64,000 bases of DNA, from positions 1,364,001 to 1,428,000 of the forward strand of contig NZ_QQRR01000001.1 in NCBI RefSeq assembly GCF_003439925.1, given 5' to 3'. This document shows positions 56,118 through 64,000 of this stretch, piece after piece. The DNA comes from Haloprofundus halophilus (lineage in GTDB: Archaea > Halobacteriota > Halobacteria > Halobacteriales > Haloferacaceae). Position 1 is the stretch's first letter, and every line of letters starts with the position of its first letter. A model generated the notes under the pieces. That model saw only the letters and a program-made list of their open reading frames with translations, made no database searches and was not told the origin of the DNA. The translations under genes were made by a program, and so were the position numbers.

Positions 56118-57269
56118 CTACACCGACTCCGCCGCGTTCCGGTAGATGCGGTAACAGCGCTCCAGCACGTCGATGCCGACGCTCTCGGATTTCGTGTGCG
56201 CCTCGCCCGGTTCCGACGCGCCGCAAATCACACAAGTCACACCCGCCTGCGCCAGCCACCCGGCGTCCGTCGCGTGCGGCTTCGTCACCAACTCCGGTTC
56301 ACCGTCCTGCGCATCTATCGCCGCCTGCAGAACGGTGTCTGCGAACGCCTCGTCGTCGCAGTTCATCGGCGGCAGGTCCTGGTCGACGGTCCACTCGACG
56401 CCCTCTATCTGCTCGACGCGCTCCAACTCGGCGCGGACGCCGGGGACGGTTCGCTCGTCGACGGTAATCTCGCACTCGTCGGGGATGACGTTCCACGCCG
56501 TTCCGCCGTCGATTCCGGTGACGGCGACGGTTCCGCGCAGGTTCTCGCCGAACACGTCGACTTCGGGGAACTCCAGTTCCCGGACGACGTCGATGGCGTC
56601 CGAGGCGCGGTAGATGGCGTTCTCGCCCGCCTCGGGTTCGCTGGCGTGCGCCGCCGACCCGCGGGCGACGATAGTGCTCGCGCGGCGGCCCTTGTGCGCG
56701 ACCACCACGTCGGTGACGCCCGGTTTCGAGTAGTTCGTCGAGCCCTCGGCGACGATGGCGTAGTCGGGGGCGAATCCGTTTTCGATGGCCGTCCGCGCGC
56801 CAGTCCCGCCGATCTCCTCGCCGACGAAGCTCGCGAAGACGAGTTCGCAACTCGGGTCGGCGTCGCGGAACGCGAGCATCGACGCCGCCACCGCGCCCTT
56901 CATGTCCGCGGACCCGCGACCGTACAGGCGACCGTCGCGCACGTCGACGACGTACTCCTCGCCGTCGAGTTGCGACGGTGCGGGCGGGACCACGTCGTGG
57001 TGGCCGACGAGCGCCAGCGAGGGCGCGTCGTCGACGCGCTTTCCGCTCTCGTCGCTCGGTCCCTTGCGGGCGATGACGTTGCCCGCGCTGTCGCGGGTTA
57101 CGTTTCCGTCGGTGTGTTCGTGGAGCCAGTCCTCGATAGCGTCGCCCGCGGCGGCTTCGTCCTCGTGGCTCGGTATCGAGACGAGTTGCCGCGTCAGCGT
57201 CGTCACGTCGGCCGCGTCGTCCACGTCGGCCGCGTCGTCCACGTCGGCCGCGTCGTTTACGTCGTCCAT
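56118..57269 (-). CDS. M20-family peptidase (ArgE/DapE-like)
   Basis: A 383-residue dinuclear zinc hydrolase. LVGHHDVVPPAPSQLDG (first metal His), GRGSADMKGAVAA (bridging Asp), FVGEEIGGTGA (catalytic Glu pair) and the C-terminal HTKSES His are all present, with a dimerisation domain between. Relatives cleave N-acyl amino acids (acetylornithine, acetyl-lysine, succinyl-diaminopimelate); the substrate is undecided. The N-terminus holds three near-identical 6-residue repeats (DAADVD) coded by an 18-bp tandem repeat. Confidence 0.88.
   Translation of the reverse strand: MDDVNDAADVDDAADVDDAADVTTLTRQLVSIPSHEDEAAAGDAIEDWLHEHTDGNVTRDSAGNVIARKGPSDESGKRVDDAPSLALVGHHDVVPPAPSQLDGEEYVVDVRDGRLYGRGSADMKGAVAASMLAFRDADPSCELVFASFVGEEIGGTGARTAIENGFAPDYAIVAEGSTNYSKPGVTDVVVAHKGRRASTIVARGSAAHASEPEAGENAIYRASDAIDVVRELEFPEVDVFGENLRGTVAVTGIDGGTAWNVIPDECEITVDERTVPGVRAELERVEQIEGVEWTVDQDLPPMNCDDEAFADTVLQAAIDAQDGEPELVTKPHATDAGWLAQAGVTCVICGASEPGEAHTKSESVGIDVLERCYRIYRNAAESV
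57205..57258. repeat. 18-bp tandem repeat in the M20 N-terminus
   Basis: Three units of ACGTCGGCCGCGTCGT(CC/TT) at 57205-57222, 57223-57240 and 57241-57258. They encode Asp/Ala-rich repeats ahead of the catalytic domain and are in frame, so copy number could vary without breaking the gene. Confidence 0.85.
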
Positions 57270-57391
57270 GTCGTGCGGTAGCGGGTGACGATACAATAAG
57301 GGAGCGTGTGCCGGCAAAGCGACGCTCGCGCCCGGACGTTGTAAGAACCAGCATCGCCACTAACTGACTGCTCCCCGTTTCTTTCGACGCT

Positions 57392-57709
57392 ATGAGCGAC
57401 GACGACCACGGCGACGAGAACCACGGCGACAAGGAAGAGGTTCAAGGCGAGTACGGCGGCGAGAAAGATACCCAGTACGACGAGGACGACCAGAATCAGT
57501 ACGGCGGCGACGACGACGACGTCAGCGCCGTCGAGCAGACCGAGATGCGGATGGACGACCGGAACGACGACGAGCGTTCGGACGACTCGCCTACGGACGA
57601 CGACGACGGAGACGGCGAAGCGTCGGACGACGACGGAGACGGCGAAGCGTCGGGCGAGGAGTGGGTAGAGTCCGAACACGAGAACCCCGACGACGCAGAG
57701 GAACGCTGA
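57392..57709 (+). CDS. Small highly acidic low-complexity protein
   Basis: A 105-residue protein, mostly Asp, Glu, Gly, Asn, Gln and Ser. There is no hydrophobic core, so it is probably disordered. Two 27-bp copies (57599-57625, 57626-57652) code DDDGDGEAS twice. Codon third positions are strongly G/C as in real genes here, and the next gene begins one base after its stop. Function unknown; it could be a spurious but open frame in DNA rich in GAC. Confidence 0.6.
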   Translation: MSDDDHGDENHGDKEEVQGEYGGEKDTQYDEDDQNQYGGDDDDVSAVEQTEMRMDDRNDDERSDDSPTDDDDGDGEASDDDGDGEASGEEWVESEHENPDDAEER

Positions 57710-57710
57710 C

Positions 57711-58280
57711 GTGGCCGAATCACAGGGGTCGGGTCGCTTCGAGCGACGGAACGGGACCGCCGAGCGCCCGGCCCGAACCGGGACCGACGTCGAGGAGACG
57801 ACGGACCGTCCGCTGCTCCGCGCGGGCGTCGTACTCGGATTCGGCCTCGGCGGCCTCGTCGACGTGCTCGTCTTCCACCTCGTGCTGCAGACGCACCACC
57901 TCATCTCCGGGTGGGTGCCGCCGACGACGCCGCAGGCGTTGCAGTTGAATCTCGTCGCCGACGGCCTGTTCTCGCTTCTGATGCTCGCTATCATGGCCGT
58001 CGGCTTCTGGATGCTGTGGAAGACGGCCGACAGACCCGACGTGCCGTGGTCCGCCGGGACGTACGCGGGCGCGGTCGTCGTCGGCACGGCGCTCTTCAAC
58101 CTCTACGACGGCACTGTCGACCACTACATCCTGGAGATGCACCACGTCACACAGGGACTCCAGCCGGACGCGTTCGACCTCCTGTGGCTGGTCGGAAGCG
58201 TCGTGCTGCTGATTGCGGGTCTTCTCGTCGTCCGCGCGGAGCGCCGAGAGGACGGGACGCCGCCGGCCGAGGGGATGTGA
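57711..58280 (+). CDS. DUF2243-family membrane protein
   Basis: A 189-residue protein with four membrane segments, starting at GTG (encoding MAESQGSGRF). VLGFGLGGLVDVLVFHLVLQ and LFNLYDGTVDHYILEMHHVT are DUF2243 signatures; their conserved His and Asp residues could bind a metal or haem, but no function is known. It begins one base after the acidic ORF stop. Confidence 0.88.
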   Translation: MAESQGSGRFERRNGTAERPARTGTDVEETTDRPLLRAGVVLGFGLGGLVDVLVFHLVLQTHHLISGWVPPTTPQALQLNLVADGLFSLLMLAIMAVGFWMLWKTADRPDVPWSAGTYAGAVVVGTALFNLYDGTVDHYILEMHHVTQGLQPDAFDLLWLVGSVVLLIAGLLVVRAERREDGTPPAEGM

Positions 58281-58290
58281 GCGAGTCGAG

Positions 58291-58497
58291 CTAGGGCGTT
58301 CGGCTCGCTTCGCGGTCGTCGCCACGCGAACGCAGAGTGGTCGCCGTATCGACGAGAACCGCGAGGACGGCTATCGTTGCGCCGAGAATCACGGTCAGTT
58401 CTCCGCGATACGCTCCCAAGTCGAGCAGTTGACGAGAGAGACCGAACGCGATGACGACGATGCCGAGTCTGTAGCCGTTCGCTTCGAGGGGACCCAT
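58291..58497 (-). CDS. Small membrane protein
   Basis: A 68-residue protein with two membrane segments (about residues 10-27 and 34-50) and a basic tail. It is convergent with the DUF2243 gene. No family recognised; moderately likely to be real from its codon pattern. Confidence 0.6.
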   Translation of the reverse strand: MGPLEANGYRLGIVVIAFGLSRQLLDLGAYRGELTVILGATIAVLAVLVDTATTLRSRGDDREASRTP

Positions 58498-58568
58498 CGA
58501 CTACGTCTGTCCATCCCCGCGACGTCAAGCTACTGAAAAATCGAAGCAGTAGTGACGGAACCGCGCGA

Positions 58569-59435
58569 CTACTCGCCGCTCGGACTGTTGTACATCTCGT
58601 CGATGACTTCTTCCAGGTCGGGCATCCCGCCGCCGGGTTGCTCCGCGCGGAACGAGAACTCTCCCTTCCCGTCGGGCGACTGCCCCTGCGTCCACCGCTG
58701 GTCGGGGTCCTCGCGCTGCTCGCGGAACGTGGACATGAACTCGTAGTTCACGTCCTGGTTCTCCTTCGCTTGGTCGAAACTGGCCGGCACCGGCACGTGG
58801 TCCTCCATCGTTTCCAGCGCCGCGTGCCACTGGTTCTGGTGCATCGTGTCGCGGGCGATGAGGTACGCGAGCATGTCCTTCATCCCCGGGTCGTCGGTCA
58901 TCTCGTACAGTCGCGTCGCGAGCAGGCGACCCGTCGACTCCGCCATCACGTTCGCGTACATGTCGGCGGCGAGGTTGCCGGAGGCGACGACGTAGCCGCC
59001 CGAGAACGGCACGCCGTTGCTGTCGACGGGCATCGCGTGCAGGCCGGCGGAGAGCGCCTGCCGAGGCTGACCGCCGCTCATCATCGCGTCGATGACGGCG
59101 TCGTTCTCGCGGGCCTCCTCGCGCATGTGCTCGGGCGCTCCTTCGAGGTTCTTCGCCACCGCGGTGGCGAGCATCTCGATGTGTCCCAGCTCTTCGGCGG
59201 CCGTCTCCATCAGCAGCGTTCGGTACTCCTGTTTGTCGGCGGGGACGGCGAACGCCTGGAACATGTACTGCAGCGCGACGCGCATCTCGCCCTCCGCGCC
59301 GCCGATGGCCTGCTGGAGCATCTTCGCGAAGTACGGGTCCGGTTCCTCGACTTCGACTTCGTACTGGAGTTCGGGTTCGTGGTAGAACACACGATGTGAG
59401 CCACGAGCAGTGACAACAAAGTGAGGCTTGTACAT
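58569..59435 (-). CDS. Manganese catalase
   Basis: A 288-residue non-haem catalase. Metal-binding residues of the dimanganese site are seen in GGAEGEMRVALQYMFQAF, AAEELGHIEMLATAV and DTMHQNQWHAALE. AESTGRLLATRLYEMTDDPG is also conserved. It removes hydrogen peroxide. The start MYKPHFVVTARGSHR begins 40 bp left of a tandem-repeat region. The 53-codon in-frame extension through those repeats is rejected. Confidence 0.9.
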   Translation of the reverse strand: MYKPHFVVTARGSHRVFYHEPELQYEVEVEEPDPYFAKMLQQAIGGAEGEMRVALQYMFQAFAVPADKQEYRTLLMETAAEELGHIEMLATAVAKNLEGAPEHMREEARENDAVIDAMMSGGQPRQALSAGLHAMPVDSNGVPFSGGYVVASGNLAADMYANVMAESTGRLLATRLYEMTDDPGMKDMLAYLIARDTMHQNQWHAALETMEDHVPVPASFDQAKENQDVNYEFMSTFREQREDPDQRWTQGQSPDGKGEFSFRAEQPGGGMPDLEEVIDEMYNSPSGE

Positions 59436-59474
59436 GTGAGTAGCCTTCGGGGCGCGAGCAAACGCGGAGTCGTG

Positions 59475-59552
59475 TCGACGAGCGGACCGGACTTGAAGGG
59501 TCGACGAGCAGACCGGGCGCGAAGGGCCGACGAGCAGACTGGGCGAGAGAAG
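59475..59552. repeat. 26-bp tandem repeat, three units, in a divergent promoter gap
   Basis: Units 59475-59500, 59501-59526 and 59527-59552 each carry CGACGAGC(G/A)GAC followed by a variable purine-rich end. A fourth partial copy (TCGACGAGG) follows. They lie between the divergent manganese catalase and PIN-ATPase genes, covering the region where the catalase promoter should be. Confidence 0.85.
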
Positions 59553-59628
59553 TCGACGAGGGTGCGGCGACGGACGCGGACATCCGCCACTCAAACACTC
59601 TTATCACGCTCCCGGCCGGAGGGAGGGT

Positions 59629-61524
59629 ATGAACATCGTCCCGGACACGAGCGCGGTCATCGACGGCCGCGTGTCCGAACGAGTAGAGAGCGGGGCGTAC
59701 GACGGCGTGACCGTCCTCGTCCCCGAGGCGGTGGTCGGCGAACTGGAGTCGCAGGCCAACGCCGGCTACGACAGCGGGTGGGAGGGGCTCGAAGAGCTAC
59801 AGCGACTCGCCGAGTACGTCGACGAGGGCGCCATCGAGGTGGAGTTCGTCGGTCGCCGCCCGTCGGTCGACGAACAGGACGCCGCCCACGAGGGCGACAT
59901 CGACGCGCTCATCCGCGACCTCGCCGACGACCACGGCGCGACGCTGCTGACGAGCGACGTGGTGCAGGCCGAGGTCGGCCGCGCGAAGGGCATCGAAGTC
60001 GAGTACGTCGAACCGCGCATCCGCGGCGGCGAGAGCCTCGCCATCGAGGAGTTCTTCGACGACGAGACGATGAGCGTCCACCTGAAGGCGGGGACGAAGC
60101 CGAAGGCCAAACGCGGCGCGCTCAAGGAGATGCACTACGAGATAATCTCCGACGAGGTCTCCGACGAGGTGCAGATGAAGGAGTGGGCCGACGACATCGA
60201 ACAGAGCGCCCGCTCCAGCAACCAGGGCTTCATCGAACTGTCGGAACCGGGCATGAAGATCGTCCAGTTCCGCAACTACCGCATCGCCGTCGCCCGCCCG
60301 CCGTTCTCGGACGGTATCGAGATCACGGCCGTTCGACCCATAGCCAAGACCAGCCTCGAAGATTACGAGTTCGTCGACGAACTGAAAGAGCGCCTGCTGG
60401 AACGCCAGCGCGGCGTCCTCATCTCCGGGTCGCCCGGCGCCGGGAAGTCGACGTTCGCGCAGGCCGTCGCGGAGTTCCTCAACGACAACGACTACGCGGT
60501 CAAGACGATGGAGAAACCGCGCGACCTGCAGGTCGGCCCCGAGATCACCCAGTACACCGCCCTCGGCGGGCAGATGGAGAAGACCGCCGACTCGCTTTTG
60601 CTCGTTCGCCCGGACTACACCATCTACGACGAAGTCCGGAAGTCGAACGACTTCTCGGTGTTCGCGGACATGCGACTGGCGGGCGTCGGCATGGTCGGCG
60701 TCGTCCACGCGACGCGGGCCATCGACGCGCTTCAGCGACTCATCGGCCGGGTCGAACTCGGCATGATTCCGCAGGTCGTCGACACCGTCGTCTACATCGA
60801 AGCCGGCGAGGTCGACACCGTCTACGACGTGACCACGGAGGTGAAGGTCCCGGAGGGCCTCACCGCCGAGGACCTCGCGCGCCCCGTCATCCAGGTTCGG
60901 AACTTCGAGACGGGACGCCCCGAGTTCGAGATATACACGTTCAACCGCCAGGTCGTCACCGTCCCGCTGGGCGAAGACGGCGGCGGCCAGAGCGAGTCGG
61001 GCGTCGGTCGCATCGCCAAACAGGAGATAGAGCGCGAGATTCGCTCCATCGCCCGCGGTCACGTCGACGTGGAACTGAAAGGCCAGGACCGCGCGGCGGT
61101 GTACGTCGAGGAGGACGACATCTCCTACGTCATCGGAAAGGGCGGCGGCCGAATCACCGACATCGAGGAGCGCCTCGGCATCGACATCGACGTGCGGACT
61201 CACGACGAGAACCCGAAGATGGGGTCGTCGGCGGGGTCAGCGGGGTCAGCGGGAAACGGTAGCGGCGGCGCGGGCGGTGCAGGCGGTCGGGTCGGCGAGC
61301 CCGAGGGGGAGGTCGTGACGCCCGAGATAACCTCCCGGCACATCGTCGTCCGGATGGACGGCCACGTCGGCGAGACGGTCGAAGTCCGCGCCGGCGGCGA
61401 GTACCTGTTCACGGCGACGGTCGGCCGCGGCGGCGACATTCAGGTCTCTCGCGGCAGCGCCATCGCCGACGAACTGGAGGACGCCATCGACCGGAAACAG
61501 CAGATTACTGTGGTACCCGCGTAG
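59629..61524 (+). CDS. PIN domain-ATPase-KH protein (PINc/VapC-like ATPase)
   Basis: A 631-residue archaeal multi-domain protein. The N-terminal PIN nuclease fold has Asp residues in MNIVPDTSAVIDGRV and DIDALIRDLADDHGATLLTS. The middle is a PilT/GspE-like ATPase (SGSPGAGKSTFAQAV Walker A, VRPDYTIYDEVRK Walker B). A KH-like segment follows (YVIGKGGGRITDIEERLGID), then a Ser/Gly-rich linker and a C-terminal beta domain. All archaea carry one; it is thought to act in RNA quality control, but its function is not settled. Confidence 0.92.
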   Translation: MNIVPDTSAVIDGRVSERVESGAYDGVTVLVPEAVVGELESQANAGYDSGWEGLEELQRLAEYVDEGAIEVEFVGRRPSVDEQDAAHEGDIDALIRDLADDHGATLLTSDVVQAEVGRAKGIEVEYVEPRIRGGESLAIEEFFDDETMSVHLKAGTKPKAKRGALKEMHYEIISDEVSDEVQMKEWADDIEQSARSSNQGFIELSEPGMKIVQFRNYRIAVARPPFSDGIEITAVRPIAKTSLEDYEFVDELKERLLERQRGVLISGSPGAGKSTFAQAVAEFLNDNDYAVKTMEKPRDLQVGPEITQYTALGGQMEKTADSLLLVRPDYTIYDEVRKSNDFSVFADMRLAGVGMVGVVHATRAIDALQRLIGRVELGMIPQVVDTVVYIEAGEVDTVYDVTTEVKVPEGLTAEDLARPVIQVRNFETGRPEFEIYTFNRQVVTVPLGEDGGGQSESGVGRIAKQEIEREIRSIARGHVDVELKGQDRAAVYVEEDDISYVIGKGGGRITDIEERLGIDIDVRTHDENPKMGSSAGSAGSAGNGSGGAGGAGGRVGEPEGEVVTPEITSRHIVVRMDGHVGETVEVRAGGEYLFTATVGRGGDIQVSRGSAIADELEDAIDRKQQITVVPA

Positions 61525-61734
61525 CGGGCACTACAACCCGCCGCTCGCTGGCGCTCGCGTCGGCGTCGGCGTCCCGGCGTAACCGACACGACGACCTCCT
61601 ACTCGCGCGGTTCGTGAGAACACGAGAGCACGGTCGTTCCGGCAGACTCGGAGCGGCAGCGTCACGGTCGGCAGTCGCTGGAGATGAAAAGAAAATAGCG
61701 AAGAGAGAGATCGACGTTCAGCCCGAGACGTCGA

Positions 61735-62016
61735 TTACTGCTCTGCGGTGCAGGCTTCCGACCCGCCGTCGACCGCCGCTTTCGGTTTCTCGGTGAGTTG
61801 GTAGAGATTCTGCCGCGCGTCCGCGAAGTAGACGTCCTCGTCGACGACGCCGATACCTTCGAGTCGTTCGAGCGCGTATCGGACCGTCCGCGCTGAGAGC
61901 ATCGACTCCTGGACGATGCCTTTCTGCGTCAGAGGGCCGTTGTATTCGAGTACTTTGAAAACCAATTTTGCGCTTGGGGGGAGGTCGTCGAGACTCTCCT
62001 GTTCTGTTCCAGCCAT
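61735..62016 (-). CDS. Winged helix-turn-helix transcription regulator (MarR/TrmB-like)
   Basis: A 93-residue protein starting MAGTEQESLDDLPPSAKLVF. PLTQKGIVQESMLSARTVRY is a helix-turn-helix and AVYALERLEGIGVV-type residues with the wing (YFADARQNLYQL) complete the winged fold. It has a Cys near its C-terminus (SEACTAEQ). It may regulate itself or a neighbour. An upstream 22-codon extension is unlikely. Confidence 0.82.
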   Translation of the reverse strand: MAGTEQESLDDLPPSAKLVFKVLEYNGPLTQKGIVQESMLSARTVRYALERLEGIGVVDEDVYFADARQNLYQLTEKPKAAVDGGSEACTAEQ

Positions 62017-62142
62017 CGTTACGAATCGAAACGGTGCACGAGCATAAAGGTTCATGGAATGGTACGCGTCAACTCGGTGCAACGAGGCGACGAAAATGCA
62101 CGAAAATCAAATGCACATCGGACATACCACAGGTACGACAGC

Positions 62143-62352
62143 ATGTTCCGCCTCGTGAAGTCGGTGCTACGGAGACTTCCACTCGCAGCGTTCTGTGCCG
62201 GGAGTTTCCTGCTGCTGACGACGACACAGCGGTACGGAGGGACGAATTTCTTCACAGGATGGGGTCTCGACGAGTTCGTCTGGGCGGCGCGGGCTGTCGG
62301 GTGGGTTCTCGCGCTCGGTGGTTTCGTCACGGTGTGGTTGTTCTACGATTGA
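62143..62352 (+). CDS. Small membrane protein
   Basis: A 69-residue protein starting MFRLVKSVLRRLPLAAFCAG, with two membrane segments (about residues 13-28 and 48-67). An in-frame ATG at 62059 would add 28 polar, basic residues and is less likely. It is convergent with the lipoprotein gene, 12 bp away. No family recognised. Confidence 0.55.
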   Translation: MFRLVKSVLRRLPLAAFCAGSFLLLTTTQRYGGTNFFTGWGLDEFVWAARAVGWVLALGGFVTVWLFYD

Positions 62353-62364
62353 ACATCAGCGAGG

Positions 62365-63426
62365 CTACAGCGTCCGTGAGACTGCCTGCACCGACCATCC
62401 AGTCCCCACGTAGACGGAGTTCGAGCCGACTGTTGGTTTCGTAACCGTCGGCGCTCCGAGTTCGAATCGCCAGTGCTGCGTCCCGCTTTCGGCCGCCACC
62501 GCGTACAGAGAGTTGTACTGGTCGGCGACGTACACCACACCGTCTCGAACCGATGCCGAGCCCGTGATCTCACGTTGTGCGTCGAACTGCCACCGTCGAC
62601 GTCCGTCGGTGTCGGCGAGGGCGTACAGGTGTCGGTCTGCAGTTCCGACGTAGAGTGTGTCACCAGCGACGGTGGGCGACGCGAACACCGGACTCTCGAG
62701 GTCGGTCTCCCACTGCCGCGTCCCGGTGGTTGCGTCCACGGCGGTGATCGCGCCGGACCGGTCGCCGAAGTAGAGCCGTCCGTTCGAGAGCGGGAAGTCG
62801 GTCCCACCGATGGCCGAAGTCACTCGGTATCGCCACGTTCGTGCTCGGCTTTCGAGGTCGAACGCGCTCACGACGCCATCGGTGTCGCCGACGTACGCCG
62901 TTGCCTCGTCGACAGTGAGAACGAGAGCGTTTCCCGACAGGGAGCCGACTGTGTCGAGTCGGTCACCGGTTGCTGCGTCGAGTCTGTACACTCCCGCGGT
63001 GTCTCGGTGTCCGCCGACGTAGACGGTACCGTCGACGACGACCGGCGGCGTCACGAGCGGGCGGTCAAGCGACGTTCGCCAGCGACGTTCGCCGCTCGCG
63101 GCATCGACTGCGTGGACGCCCCCCGAGTGATCCGTGAGATAGACGAGTCCGTCTGCCGTCGAGAGTCGCCGTGACCGTACCGGCTCGCCGAACTGATACC
63201 GCCACTCGACAGTTCCGCTGTCGGCCCGGAACGCGTACAGGACGCCGTCGTCACAGCCGGCGTAGAGCCGAGGCCCGTCGAGTGTCGGCGCTGTAAACGG
63301 GTCGCCGTCGGTCGTATAGCTCCACCGCTCTCGCCGTTCGAGCACGCCGGATAGGCAACCAGCGAGGCCACTAGCAGCCACGCTCACGCCGGCGGCGAGT
63401 AGTTCACGACGGGTAGTGTGCGGCAT
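62365..63426 (-). CDS. Tat-exported lipoprotein with PQQ-like beta-propeller
   Basis: A 353-residue outer-surface protein. MPHTTRRELLAAGVSVAASG carries a twin-arginine signal, followed by LAGC, a lipobox with Cys for lipid attachment. Seven to eight PQQ-type blades follow, such as VYVGGHRDTAGVYRLDAATG and LYVGTADRHLYALADTDGRR. It probably scaffolds or senses at the cell surface. It is not accompanied by PQQ enzymes. The 54-codon gene just upstream is likely cotranscribed. Confidence 0.88.
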   Translation of the reverse strand: MPHTTRRELLAAGVSVAASGLAGCLSGVLERRERWSYTTDGDPFTAPTLDGPRLYAGCDDGVLYAFRADSGTVEWRYQFGEPVRSRRLSTADGLVYLTDHSGGVHAVDAASGERRWRTSLDRPLVTPPVVVDGTVYVGGHRDTAGVYRLDAATGDRLDTVGSLSGNALVLTVDEATAYVGDTDGVVSAFDLESRARTWRYRVTSAIGGTDFPLSNGRLYFGDRSGAITAVDATTGTRQWETDLESPVFASPTVAGDTLYVGTADRHLYALADTDGRRRWQFDAQREITGSASVRDGVVYVADQYNSLYAVAAESGTQHWRFELGAPTVTKPTVGSNSVYVGTGWSVQAVSRTL

Positions 63427-63435
63427 GTGGAGTGC

Positions 63436-63600
63436 TCAGTTGCGCAGGACGATGTGTGCACCCGAGGAAGCGGTGACCGTAGTACCCTCCAGTTCGTTTC
63501 GAACGCTCGCAACCGTATCCTCGTCGAGGAACGCTGTCGTCGACTGGTAGTAAGCAGTGTTGACGATACCAGCGAGGAGACGCTGGATTTTCTTGTGCAT
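63436..63600 (-). CDS. 54-residue protein upstream of the propeller lipoprotein
   Basis: The frame begins MHKKIQRLLAGIVNTAYYQS and ends SSGAHIVLRN. It is amphipathic, without a clear membrane segment. It stops 9 bp before the lipoprotein start, and the strong promoter at 63621-63630 precedes its own ATG by about 25 bp, so it looks like the first gene of the transcript. It is too short for most gene finders. Function unknown. Confidence 0.65.
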   Translation of the reverse strand: MHKKIQRLLAGIVNTAYYQSTTAFLDEDTVASVRNELEGTTVTASSGAHIVLRN

Positions 63601-63620
63601 GACTGTGTGGCACGGGGAGA

Positions 63621-63630
63621 ATATTTAAAT
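63621..63630 (-). promoter_or_regulatory. Strong TATA box for the 54-codon gene and lipoprotein
   Basis: The palindromic A/T run ATTTAAATAT lies about 22-30 bp before the ATG at 63600 on the minus strand. It is the strongest TATA-like element I saw in the window. Confidence 0.7.
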
Positions 63631-63738
63631 TTTCGTTATAGTACGTTTTCCCAACACCTGTGTCACGCAGAGAGCACAGTACCCGCTGCCGACACCGAGA
63701 GCGAACGGCTTTTGACGCCGCATATCACATCTTCGGGT

Positions 63739-64000
63739 ATGGCGACCGAAACAGCGACCGGTCTCTCCAGTCACATGCGGGGGGTGACCGTCACGACGCT
63801 CGCGTGTCTCGCGGGTATCGGGGCGGCCGTCGCCTCCGCGTTCGTGGTGGGGACGACCGTCGACGACGCCGTGAACTCGCTCTCGCTTGCCGTGTTCGTG
63901 GCGTTCGTCCTCGTGCAGTTCCCCCTGTTGCGCCTCGTCGGCGTCGACATGGACGGGTTCGGCGCGAAAGATTACCTCTACGTCGTGTTCATGACGTTCG
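63739..64000 (+). CDS. EMC6-like membrane protein (3'-truncated by window edge)
   Basis: The first 87 codons of a membrane protein starting MATETATGLSSHMRGVTVTT. Two hydrophobic segments are visible (about residues 17-38 and 47-65), then GVDMDGFGAKDYLYVVFMTF runs off the end. The layout and DYLYVVFMTF resemble archaeal EMC6-like proteins, which may assist membrane-protein insertion. It is incomplete, so the call is tentative. Confidence 0.65.
   Translation, partial: MATETATGLSSHMRGVTVTTLACLAGIGAAVASAFVVGTTVDDAVNSLSLAVFVAFVLVQFPLLRLVGVDMDGFGAKDYLYVVFMTF

Noticed and set aside
58525-59607. 360-codon minus-strand ORF overlapping the manganese catalase gene
   Set aside because: It is the other minus-strand frame of the catalase gene and is Arg-rich, as frame-shifted haloarchaeal sequences are.

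Overview
The window is high-GC, gene-dense, ordinary chromosomal DNA from a halophilic archaeon (class Halobacteria, most like the Haloferax/Halogeometricum group). The evidence is strongly acidic proteins, the archaeal str-operon order (rpoA2, nusA, rpsL, rpsG, fusA, tuf, rpsJ), archaeal SepF, PCNA, a split RNA polymerase subunit A'', many small CPxCG zinc-finger proteins, Tat and PGF-CTERM export signals, and TATA-like boxes 25-33 bp upstream of start codons, as expected for leaderless transcripts.

Layout. 1-11 kb: information-processing core (RNA polymerase A'', NusA, S12, S7, EF-2, EF-1alpha, S10), interrupted by an MscS channel, a HExxH protein, and an ACT-domain/homoserine dehydrogenase pair that seems to be preceded by a leaderless 34-codon leader ORF. 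11-17.6 kb: rhomboid protease, tRNA-Ala(CGC) with a duplicated 3' end, creatininase-family protein, small membrane proteins, and an overlapping three-gene export/efflux ABC cluster (secreted adaptor-like protein, ATPase, permease). 17.7-23 kb: RNase R-type exonuclease, zinc finger, PUA protein, DUF1028 protein, GT2 glycosyltransferase. 23-29 kb: sepF, two paralogous methyltransferases, uvrA. 29-42 kb: mixed metabolism and housekeeping (geranylgeranyl-reductase family, YgfZ/GcvT family, SDR, UspA, AIM24-like, ROK sugar kinase, Tat-exported LVIVD propeller, CNNM/CBS protein, NifU-type Fe-S scaffold). 41-49 kb: FAU-1 ribonuclease, PrsW protease, UvrD-like helicase, M24 peptidase, riboflavin synthase. 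49-53 kb: two M32 carboxypeptidases, each followed by a copy of the same inverted-repeat element. 53-64 kb: FAD oxidoreductase, PCNA, M20 peptidase, DUF2243 protein, manganese catalase, PIN-ATPase-KH protein, and a Tat lipoprotein beta-propeller with a 54-codon upstream gene. The last gene (EMC6-like membrane protein) runs off the edge.

Most proteins belong to recognisable families and I see no phage, CRISPR array, insertion sequence with transposase, or defence island. The unusual signals are non-coding or at gene ends: a leader ORF before ACT/hom, a MITE-like element exactly filling the space between two convergent stop codons, paired palindromic elements by the M32 genes, and a recurring pattern of short tandem repeats (15, 18, 21, 26, 27 and 38 bp) at gene ends and in promoter gaps. 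In rnr the stop codon itself is a one-base variant of a repeat unit.
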